Shown in pieces: positions 1-6,448 of a stretch of DNA of 47,307 nt. Every line of letters starts with the position of its first letter. Position 1 is the stretch's first letter. Made by a program: the position numbers and the translations under genes. Source of the stretch: a bacterium (lineage in GTDB: Bacteria > Planctomycetota > SKW154 > DAOVDS01); the NCBI GenBank assembly GCA_030669415.1, contig DAOVDS010000002.1, positions 1 through 47,307 of the forward strand, in the 5' to 3' direction. The notes under the pieces are model-generated. The model had not been told where the DNA came from. It saw only the letters and a program-made list of their open reading frames with translations, and made no database searches.

Positions 1-1
1 T

Positions 2-253
2 TGTCGGCACTGTTCTTATAGGGATGTCCGCGAGAAGCAGAAGGTCTTAACCTGGAGTAGAGTAGAGAGACATTTTGAAAAGCGGCTTGCATTACGGCGG
101 GTCTGCATTATACTTATTTGCATGGACGTGGATTCGCCAGACAAAGTATTTTTCCAAGAGTTGGGGTTTTTACTTAAAGGGTACTCAGTTGCAATTCTTA
201 CAGAAAAAGTGTTGATGAGTATGCGCCAAACACATACCATAATAGTAATGTGA
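2..253 (+). CDS. C-terminal end of an unknown gene, cut by the window edge
   Basis: Reading from base 2, the + strand stays open for 83 codons from the window edge to a TGA at 251-253. The first residues hold a C-x2-C pair (CRHC) followed by charged residues, which could be the end of a zinc-binding knuckle. The tail is hydrophobic and mixed, with FFQELGFLLKGYSVAILTEK as its most protein-like stretch. No start is visible because it lies outside the window. The frame ends 30 bases before the next start on the same strand, so it could belong to the same transcript. I do not recognise the family. The open frame could also be chance in this less GC-rich segment. Confidence 0.35.
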   Translation, partial: CRHCSYRDVREKQKVLTWSRVERHFEKRLALRRVCIILICMDVDSPDKVFFQELGFLLKGYSVAILTEKVLMSMRQTHTIIVM

Positions 254-283
254 AGGTGTCATTTAGCCGTAAAGGGTCTTGAC

Positions 284-1303
284 ATGAGTACGCAACAAGT
301 CATCCTGGAGCTTGAGACTAAGAGGGACTCCAACGTTATTGCTTTTATTACCTCTGACCGCCCGCCGCCCGTGGCTGCAAAAATAGCGGGCGACGTGATA
401 CGCATTTTTTACGAGCACTTGACGAGTCTTGAGGAGAAGGCAAATCTCGACCTGTTTATCCACAGCAGAGGTGGCGACACAGCAGTACCTTGGCGGCTGG
501 TGAATCTGTTGAGGGAGTTCTGTTCAAACCTCACTGTGCTGGTTCCATACAGAGCCCACAGTGCTGCAACCTTGATTGCCTTGGGCGCAAACAAAATCAT
601 CATGAGTCGTTTGGGCGAGCTTTCACCGATTGACCCAACCGTCGGCACGCCCTTCAACCCTTCTCACCCCACAAACCCCCAACAGCAAGTGGAGATAGGT
701 GTAGAAGACGTAATCGGGTTTTTCAACTTCACCAGGGAGCGTATCGGAATTACCGACCAAGGGAAGGTCCTTCGCGTGCTTGAAAAGTTTGTGGACAACC
801 TTCACCCCCTGGCAATAGGCGGGATATATAGGTCTCATTCTTTCATAAGGATGATTGCTACGGAACTCCTATCCCTTCACATGACAGGAAAGGGCGAAGA
901 GGTGAAAATCCCGCATATTGTCGAACACATGGTCGAGAAGCTCTACTATCACAACTACTCGATTCCTTGGAAAGAAGCTAAGAAGATTGGCCTAAAAGTG
1001 GTCAAAGCAGATGACGAAACAGAAAAGCTCCTGATGAACCTTCACTTCGAGTATGAAAAGGAAATGAGCCTCGGCAAGCCCTTCAACCCGGAGGAGTTCT
1101 TAGCGGGAGGCAATACGGGAGAGAAAGTAGTCAGCTTGGCGGTCGTAGAAAGCAAAGGAAAGAAGTCTAAGGTTCTCAAGAAAATCAAAGTCACAAGAAA
1201 CGCTATCCCTCCTGGTGCGCCGCCTGGGGCCATACCACCCTATTCGGTACATCAGGAGTTTCTGGGGTGGCAGACTGTGGAACCGGAAGGGAGCACATCA
1301 TGA
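284..1303 (+). CDS. SDH-family Clp-fold serine proteinase (ClpP-like)
   Basis: This 339-residue protein resembles the 'serine dehydrogenase proteinase' (SDH) family, cytoplasmic or membrane-associated peptidases with the ClpP/crotonase fold. The recognisable core is IHSRGGD at residues 59-65, the ClpP-type glycine-rich strand that shapes the oxyanion hole. It is followed by AHSAATLIALGA around the presumed nucleophile Ser93, then ELSPIDPTVG at about 113-122. Family knowledge suggests a Ser-Lys or Ser-Asp type dyad; I cannot fix the second residue from sequence alone. The C-terminal ~40 residues are basic and then rich in Pro, Gly and Ala, so may be flexible. The ATG follows an AAAGGG element at about 7 bases. 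The stop overlaps the next start as ATGA, so it is translationally coupled to a small acidic gene and a MazF toxin. Proteolysis of the antitoxin would be a natural role, but that is inference. Confidence 0.82.
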   Translation: MSTQQVILELETKRDSNVIAFITSDRPPPVAAKIAGDVIRIFYEHLTSLEEKANLDLFIHSRGGDTAVPWRLVNLLREFCSNLTVLVPYRAHSAATLIALGANKIIMSRLGELSPIDPTVGTPFNPSHPTNPQQQVEIGVEDVIGFFNFTRERIGITDQGKVLRVLEKFVDNLHPLAIGGIYRSHSFIRMIATELLSLHMTGKGEEVKIPHIVEHMVEKLYYHNYSIPWKEAKKIGLKVVKADDETEKLLMNLHFEYEKEMSLGKPFNPEEFLAGGNTGEKVVSLAVVESKGKKSKVLKKIKVTRNAIPPGAPPGAIPPYSVHQEFLGWQTVEPEGSTS

Positions 1304-1575
1304 AATGCACTGCGGGGGGCAACAGCCCCAATGGCTTCTTCTTGACGATACAGGCTCAAGAAACCTATCCAGCTCTTGGAGAGCAGTTCACAGCTTACGC
1401 TTCTGCCGACAGTCCTCCGCTCTTTGCTCTGTACGAGACAGAATGGCAACCTATGCCCACGGCACAAGATGTGCTGCTTATAGACGAAGAAGCGATAGCA
1501 GAGGACTTCGAGCTTGCAGAGATGGGTCTGGACGAATACTGCGATATACTGGCTCGTGAAGATGAAGAAGCCTAA
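1300..1575 (+). CDS. Small acidic protein, candidate antitoxin for the downstream MazF
   Basis: I place the start at ATG 1300, overlapping the upstream TGA as ATGA and preceded by a GGAAGGGA ribosome binding site, giving 91 residues. A GTG at 1267 is also in frame but has no such support. The protein is small and strongly acidic at its C-terminus (ends with REDEEA), with no recognisable DNA-binding fold. Its stop overlaps the start of mazF as TAATG. Position, size, charge and coupling are those of a MazE-like antitoxin: it would bind and neutralise the toxin. The sequence does not match any antitoxin family I know, so the role is inferred from neighbours alone. Confidence 0.6.
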   Translation: MKCTAGGNSPNGFFLTIQAQETYPALGEQFTAYASADSPPLFALYETEWQPMPTAQDVLLIDEEAIAEDFELAEMGLDEYCDILAREDEEA

Positions 1576-1910
1576 TGACGCGGCGAGAAGTCTACTATGC
1601 AAATCTCAACCCTGCTCGTGGTTCTGAACAGAAGGGACTGCGTCCAGTTGTTATTGTGCAGGCTGACTTCGTAGCATCTTTCACTCAGACTGTAGTCATC
1701 GTGCCATTCACCACCAATATGAATCGTGCCAGACTCCTTACCTGCGTTTTCGTGCCTAAAGATGAAGGAGGACTGCGGGAGGATTCTGTAGCTCTTTGCC
1801 ACCACGTAAGGGCAATAGACTCGTCAAGACTGTCTGACTACTGGGGAAAGCTCTCAGAGGAATATACGGCCCGAATTGATGCTGCATTAGCACTAACTCT
1901 CGGACATTGA
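1575..1910 (+). CDS. mazF: MazF/PemK-family toxin (endoribonuclease)
   Basis: The 111-residue product has the MazF/PemK layout: an N-terminal strand REVYYANLNPARGSEQKGLR that carries the GSEQ-x-x-x-RP loop, then RPVVIVQ, a TVVIVPFT strand, and the later DSVALCHHVRAID strand with its conserved hydrophobic and charged pattern. Members are sequence-specific mRNA interferases that act in the cytoplasm when the antitoxin is degraded. Length is normal for the family. The ATG overlaps the stop of the preceding small acidic gene, so the pair is expressed together. The gene is followed by two hairpins (1922-1962 and 1975-2009) that probably close the unit. The unusual point is the protease gene fused to the same overlapping operon. 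Confidence 0.9.
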   Translation: MTRREVYYANLNPARGSEQKGLRPVVIVQADFVASFTQTVVIVPFTTNMNRARLLTCVFVPKDEGGLREDSVALCHHVRAIDSSRLSDYWGKLSEEYTARIDAALALTLGH

Positions 1911-1921
1911 GCTGCTTGGTC

Positions 1922-1962
1922 GAGAAATCCGAACCTGTTGCCGCAGTCAAGCCGGATTTTTC
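1922..1962 (+). terminator. Hairpin just after mazF, possible terminator
   Basis: Bases 1922-1931 pair with 1953-1962 (ten pairs, one of them G-T) around a 21-base loop. A run of five T at 1957-1961 lies within the right arm, not after it, so this is a weak terminator candidate. It begins 12 bases after the mazF stop codon. Confidence 0.3.
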
Positions 1963-1974
1963 TGTCGCCGGAGC

Positions 1975-2009
1975 GTAAGCGTTCAGCCCGTGTGGTGCTG
2001 AACGCTTAC
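1975..2009. repeat. Perfect 13-bp inverted repeat (hairpin) after the toxin operon
   Basis: GTAAGCGTTCAGC at 1975-1987 is the exact reverse complement of 1997-2009, with a nine-base loop. There is no T-run directly after either arm, so it is not a textbook intrinsic terminator. It may still end transcription of the mazF operon or mark an element boundary. The rest of the 1911-2233 gap holds no gene that I can support; it holds the other hairpin and the promoter at 2174-2202. Confidence 0.5.
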
Positions 2010-2173
2010 ATTTAGCCGCCCGGTTTTTCCTTCAGGCATGGTTAGTTTTAGTCTGAATATTCCTGCTTGAGGAAGTTCTGTCTTTAGGTCATAATGGCAA
2101 GCCGTTCAAGCACGGGAAATAGCGACAACACCGCGGCGGAAGCACCCTTTGAGCGACTGTCGCGCCGGTTTTG

Positions 2174-2202
2174 TTGACAAACTGCTCTGGTCCTGATATA
2201 AT
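2174..2202 (+). promoter_or_regulatory. Perfect consensus sigma70 promoter
   Basis: TTGACA at 2174-2179 and TATAAT at 2197-2202 are separated by exactly 17 bases, and a TG at 2194-2195 gives an extended -10. Transcription should begin near 2209. GGGAGGGGA (about 2219-2228) then precedes the GTG start at 2234. This should drive the endonuclease III-like gene, and probably yebC after it. Confidence 0.85.
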
Positions 2203-2233
2203 GCCAATCTGACAGAATCGGGAGGGGACAAGA

Positions 2234-2917
2234 GTGATTGCTGCAAACAAGTCAAGAGATGCGGCGAAACTGCTCGGGATTCTTGAGCAGCGCTACGGCA
2301 AGAAGCCGAGGCCGCCGGGCTGGAGCCTGGTCGAGACACTGCTGTTTTACGTCATTTACTACAGCTCGGGCGTCACCGCCGCCCGTCGCGCTTTCAAGGC
2401 TTTCCGGGAGGAGTACGTTAATCTCAACGAGGTCCGGGTTTCGACCCTGAGCGAGATTCGCGCCACTCTCCGGATGGCAGGCGCCAGCGACAAGACCGCT
2501 GTCCAGTTGCGCGGCATGCTCAAGCAGATTTTCGCCAGCGAGAACGTGGTTTCGCTGGCAGGGCTGCACGGCGTACCCGCGGACCAGGTGAAGCGCTATC
2601 TCTCCCGCCTGGACGTCCTGCCAGTCCACGCAATAGACTATCTTCTTCTCGTGAAGTGGGACTATCCAATCCTCCCGGTTGACAGACAGGTGGCGAGAAT
2701 GGCGTCGCGTCTGGGCCTGACCGGGGCCAATACCAGGGAGGTGCGGGCACAGAAAACGCTCATGAGAAAGGTCAACAGCAACTCATACTACGACTTCTAC
2801 ACTCTCTTTCTGGAGCACGCAAGCAAGGTATGCACAGACAAACCCCGCTGCGACCGCTGCGTCGTGGCCAAGTACTGCAAGCACGGCAGGTCTCATTCAG
2901 GCGTGAAATCCAAGTAA
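2234..2917 (+). CDS. Endonuclease III-like HhH-GPD protein with [4Fe-4S] cluster motif, catalytic lysine absent
   Basis: The 227-residue protein has the overall shape of the endonuclease III/MutY superfamily: an all-helical body, the conserved VDRQVAR segment (equivalent to VDTHxxR, which carries the catalytic aspartate) and a C-terminal cluster motif C-x5-C-x2-C-x5-C. Family members remove damaged bases and may also cut the backbone. Counting back 18 residues from the aspartate reaches a histidine where E. coli Nth has the catalytic lysine (Lys120). The hairpin LPGVGxKT is replaced by LDVLPVHAID. A bifunctional lyase is therefore unlikely; a monofunctional glycosylase or a DNA-binding relative is more plausible. 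The GTG start is chosen because a strong purine-rich ribosome binding site lies five bases upstream. It sits under a perfect promoter and 15 bases before yebC. Confidence 0.8.
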   Translation: MIAANKSRDAAKLLGILEQRYGKKPRPPGWSLVETLLFYVIYYSSGVTAARRAFKAFREEYVNLNEVRVSTLSEIRATLRMAGASDKTAVQLRGMLKQIFASENVVSLAGLHGVPADQVKRYLSRLDVLPVHAIDYLLLVKWDYPILPVDRQVARMASRLGLTGANTREVRAQKTLMRKVNSNSYYDFYTLFLEHASKVCTDKPRCDRCVVAKYCKHGRSHSGVKSK

Positions 2918-2932
2918 CTCAGAGGTATCGCG

Positions 2933-3688
2933 GTGGCGGGACATTCACACTGGGCCGGTATCAAATACAAGAAGGGCGCCGCGGATGCCAAGCGCGGCAA
3001 GCTCTTCTCGAAGCTGGCCAGCAGGATAATGCTGGCGGCGCGTGAAGGGGGCGGCGACCTGGACATGAATCTCAAGCTGCGCTACGCGGTGGAACAGGCA
3101 CGGGTCGCCAACATGCCTAAAGATAAAATCGAGCGCGCCATAAAGAAAGCCACCGGCGAGCTGCCGGGAGCCGCCCTGTCAGAAGTGATTTACGAGGGGT
3201 ACGGGCAGGGCGGGGTCGCAATTCTCGTGGAGGCACTCACCGACAACCGCAACCGAACCGTGGCGGCGCTGCGAAAGATATTCCAGACCCGCGGCGGCAA
3301 CATGGGCGCTACAGGTTGCGTTTCCTGGATGTTCACTACCAAGGGGCTTATCCACGTGGAAGACAGCAAGATAACCGAGGATAAGCTTATGGAACTCGTC
3401 CTCGATGCCGGCGCGGAAGACATCAAGCACGAAGGCTCCACCTTCGAGGTGACGGCAGAGCCGGGAGACTTCGATGCAGTCAAGCAGGCTATCGAGGCTC
3501 ACGGAATTACGCCCGCGTTCGCTCAGATAACCCGCATACCTTCAACGAACGTGCCTGTCAACGACGAGACGGCAAGAAAGGTAATATCGCTCATAAGTGC
3601 TATCGAGGACAATGACGACGTGGTAAACGTCTACGCCAACTATGACATCTCAGATGAAGTAATGACGAAGATACTCGCCGAGACATAG
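2933..3688 (+). CDS. yebC: YebC/PmpR-family protein
   Basis: A 251-residue protein with the typical YebC opening AGHSHWAGIKYKKGAADAKR and the later NMPKDKIERAIKK, EVIYEGYGQGGVAILVEALT and GATGCVSWMF segments. Length is normal. Members are cytoplasmic; they have been described as DNA-binding transcriptional regulators and, more recently, as factors that ease ribosome stalling. The start is GTG (the codon before GCG GGA CAT), which keeps the conserved N-terminus. It lies 15 bases after the endonuclease III-like gene and 31 bases before tldD on the same strand, so it is likely in one transcript. Confidence 0.95.
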   Translation: MAGHSHWAGIKYKKGAADAKRGKLFSKLASRIMLAAREGGGDLDMNLKLRYAVEQARVANMPKDKIERAIKKATGELPGAALSEVIYEGYGQGGVAILVEALTDNRNRTVAALRKIFQTRGGNMGATGCVSWMFTTKGLIHVEDSKITEDKLMELVLDAGAEDIKHEGSTFEVTAEPGDFDAVKQAIEAHGITPAFAQITRIPSTNVPVNDETARKVISLISAIEDNDDVVNVYANYDISDEVMTKILAET

Positions 3689-3719
3689 CGGCGCAGGCGG
3701 AAAACGAAGGGAGGAACTG

Positions 3720-5087
3720 ATGCGTGACAGGCTCGCCGAGGCCATAAAGCGGTCATCCGCCGATTACACGGAGATACGCATCGAGAAGAGGCAGTCCACG
3801 AGTGTTCAATACCGCGGGCGCAATCTCGAGTCGGCCGGGGCCAATACTGATACGGGAGGCATTGTCCGCTGCCTCGTGAAGAGCGGCGGGTGGGGAGTCT
3901 CGACCTTCAACAAGCTTGAGGATCTCGAAAAACACCTCGAGTTTGCCCACGAGTGCGCCAGGTCCCTCACCCGCGAGAGCATTGAGCTCGCAGAGGCGGC
4001 GCCGGTGGTTGACGATACGACGGTCCAGCTCGAAGAGGACTTCCGCGAAATCCCGCTCGCGCAGAAGAAGGAGCTTATCTCTTCCTACAACGACATACTG
4101 CTGTCCCACTCCGACCTCATTCGCGACACCATGTGCGTTTATGCCGACAGGTTCGTTGACTACTACTGCGCGAATTCCGAAGGCACCTACATCCACGAGG
4201 AGCGCCCACACATCCTGTGCAGGGTAGCCGCTATCGCACGCAAGAACGGGAATGTCCAGTCAACCGGGGAGAGCGTCGGCAAGCAGCGCGGCTTTGAAGC
4301 TGTGCGCGACATGACACAAACGGCGCACACAGTTGCCAGGCGCGCCCTTGACCTCCTGTCTGCGGAAACGGTGAAAGGTGGGAAATACACCGTCGTGTGC
4401 AATCCCAACCTTGCAGGCGTTTTCATACATGAGGCTTTCGGCCACCTCTCCGAGGCCGACCACCTCTACGAGAACCCCAAGGCGCGAGAGCTGATGGTAC
4501 TGGGCAAGGAATTCGGGAAGCCGCTTCTTAACGTTATCGACGATGGCTCAGTCCCGGGCCTGCGCGGCTCGCACAAGTATGATGACGAGGGCGTGCCTAC
4601 GCGCAAGAACTACCTGATAAGGGAGGGCAAACTGGTCGGGCGGCTTCACTCGCGCGAGACGGCGCACAAGATGGGCGAGGAGCTCACCGGCAATGCGCGC
4701 GCAATCACGTACCGCTTCGCGCCGATTGTCAGGATGACAAACACCGCCATTGAAGTGGGTGACACCTCGTTCGAGGACATGATTTCGGACATCAAGCTGG
4801 GCGTGTACGCGTGTGATTCACGCGGCGGCCAGACCATGCTCGAGAACTTTACTTTCACCTCCGGGTACGCATACATGATTCGCGACGGCAAGGTGGCCGA
4901 GATGGTAAAGGATGTCGTGCTCGGCGGCAACCTGTTCGATACGCTTGTTAGCATAGACGCCATCGGCAACGATTTCAAGTGGTTGGAAACCGCGGACGGC
5001 TGCGGCAAGGGCGGCCAGATGCCCCTGCCGGTATCCATGGGAAGCCCGCACATCCGCATACAGGATGTAATCATGGGCGGTAAATGA
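3720..5087 (+). CDS. tldD: TldD metalloprotease subunit
   Basis: 455 residues, normal for TldD. The zinc-binding motif HEAFGH (HExxxH) is at residues 237-242, followed by LSEADHLYENP. The segments SVPGLRGSHKYDDEG and the C-terminal GGQTMLENFTFTSGYAYMI are also typical. TldD and TldE form a cytoplasmic heterodimer that degrades unfolded or modified peptides; in E. coli it matures microcin B17 and clears CcdA. TldD carries the metal and active site. The ATG has a clear GGGAGG ribosome binding site. The partner gene follows after 31 bases on the same strand. Confidence 0.95.
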   Translation: MRDRLAEAIKRSSADYTEIRIEKRQSTSVQYRGRNLESAGANTDTGGIVRCLVKSGGWGVSTFNKLEDLEKHLEFAHECARSLTRESIELAEAAPVVDDTTVQLEEDFREIPLAQKKELISSYNDILLSHSDLIRDTMCVYADRFVDYYCANSEGTYIHEERPHILCRVAAIARKNGNVQSTGESVGKQRGFEAVRDMTQTAHTVARRALDLLSAETVKGGKYTVVCNPNLAGVFIHEAFGHLSEADHLYENPKARELMVLGKEFGKPLLNVIDDGSVPGLRGSHKYDDEGVPTRKNYLIREGKLVGRLHSRETAHKMGEELTGNARAITYRFAPIVRMTNTAIEVGDTSFEDMISDIKLGVYACDSRGGQTMLENFTFTSGYAYMIRDGKVAEMVKDVVLGGNLFDTLVSIDAIGNDFKWLETADGCGKGGQMPLPVSMGSPHIRIQDVIMGGK

Positions 5088-5118
5088 CCGGAACAGGACA
5101 ATCGCACAGGAGAACAGC

Positions 5119-6414
5119 ATGGACCTCTTGGAAAAGGTGAAGAACCAGGTAGACTCGGCCGAGGTGTTTGCCTTGTCGGCGGAGTCGCTCGACGTCTCGT
5201 TCACCTCCGGCCAAATCAAGTCGTCCCAGCGCAAGGGAACCTTCGGAACTGCATTGAGAATTATCAAGGATGGCAGGATAGGCTTTTCAAGCTCCATAGG
5301 CGATGGAAACGAGGACCTGCTCGTAAAAAACGCGCTCGAATCCGCCCAGTTCGGCGACAAGGTGGAGTTCGACTTCGCGCCCGCGGCCCAGGCGCCAAAA
5401 GTCGAGACTTTCCACGAAAGCGTTCCGGCGCTTGCGACGGCTGAGATGATTGAGATGGGCAACAGGGTGGTTGGGGCGCTGCGCAAGGCGGAAGAGGGGC
5501 TTGAAATCAGTGTCGGCGTCTCGCGGCACCTTACCGAAGGTTCAATTGAGACAACCAATGGCGCGCGGATGACAGAAAAGAGCTCCGTCTTCTCCCTTGG
5601 CGCCAGCATAGAGCGCATTGAAGGCAATGACATACTGGGCCTCTGGCACTCCGGGCAGAGTGCGAGGGTCGAGGACTTTACGGAAGAAGTACCGGGCAAA
5701 ATCGTTGAGCGACTCGAGATTTCGAGGAACCTCACTTCGGTCGAAAGCGGGCCAATGCCTGTTATCTTCCCGCCGAGAGCCATGTTGACACTGCTCATTC
5801 CACTGCTCCAGGGGGTAAGCGGCAAGTCGCTGGCGCAGGGTTCATCGCCGCTCGAGGGCAAGGTCGGCGAGAAGATTTTCGACGAGAAGTTCACCCTCTT
5901 CGAGGACCCCACGGTGGCTCTGCGTCCTGCCAGCACGGCGTTCGACGGCGAAGGGATACCTTCGGGCAGGTTTCCCCTCGTGGAACGCGGCATTCTGAAG
6001 AACTTCCTGCTGGATTTGAAGACCGCTTCCCAGACAGGCATGCAGTCTACCGGGAGCGCCCGGCGGGGTCTGACCTCCATGCCCTCACCCGGCCCCAGTA
6101 ACCTGCTCATGGAGCCTGGCGAGACTCCGCTCGCCGAGATGCTGTCCGGGATAGGCAGGGGCCTCTGGGTGGACACCGTGCTTGGCCTGGGGATGGGGAA
6201 CATCATGAGCGGCGCGTTCTCCAACACGCTCGGCGTCGCGTTCAAGATTGAGGATGGCAAGCTGGTCGGCCGCGCCAAGAATGTGAATATCGCAGGCAAT
6301 ATCTATGAATTGCTCAAGAATATCGCGGCAATCAGCAAAGAGACAGAATGGTTCTACGGCAGAATGAGCCTGCCCTACCTTATGCTCGACTCTCTGCCCG
6401 TCGTCGCCAAGTAG
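5119..6414 (+). CDS. pmbA: TldE/PmbA, partner subunit of the TldD protease
   Basis: 431 residues, related to the upstream protein but without an HExxxH motif, as expected for TldE/PmbA, the non-catalytic half of the heterodimer. Recognisable segments include FTSGQIKSSQRKGTFG near the N-terminus, FPPRAMLTLLIPLL in the middle (where TldD has its metal site), the GIPSGRFPLVERGILKNFLL segment and the C-terminal GLGMGNIMSGAFSNTLGVAF. The start ATG follows AGGAGAAC. It is separated by 34 bases from the next gene and is probably co-transcribed with tldD. Confidence 0.92.
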   Translation: MDLLEKVKNQVDSAEVFALSAESLDVSFTSGQIKSSQRKGTFGTALRIIKDGRIGFSSSIGDGNEDLLVKNALESAQFGDKVEFDFAPAAQAPKVETFHESVPALATAEMIEMGNRVVGALRKAEEGLEISVGVSRHLTEGSIETTNGARMTEKSSVFSLGASIERIEGNDILGLWHSGQSARVEDFTEEVPGKIVERLEISRNLTSVESGPMPVIFPPRAMLTLLIPLLQGVSGKSLAQGSSPLEGKVGEKIFDEKFTLFEDPTVALRPASTAFDGEGIPSGRFPLVERGILKNFLLDLKTASQTGMQSTGSARRGLTSMPSPGPSNLLMEPGETPLAEMLSGIGRGLWVDTVLGLGMGNIMSGAFSNTLGVAFKIEDGKLVGRAKNVNIAGNIYELLKNIAAISKETEWFYGRMSLPYLMLDSLPVVAK

Positions 6415-6448
6415 CGGCGCCGGCAGGGGTGTCCTGAAAGCAGGGGAG

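Noticed and set aside
1975-2009. Integron attC site after the toxin gene
   Set aside because: The stem is a perfect palindrome without the asymmetric core sites, extrahelical bases or the GTTRRRY box expected of attC.
4818-6299. 493-codon open frame on the - strand
   Set aside because: It lies wholly antisense to tldD/tldE and has the low-complexity Ser/Pro-rich composition of a GC-rich shadow frame; both sense genes are clear family members.
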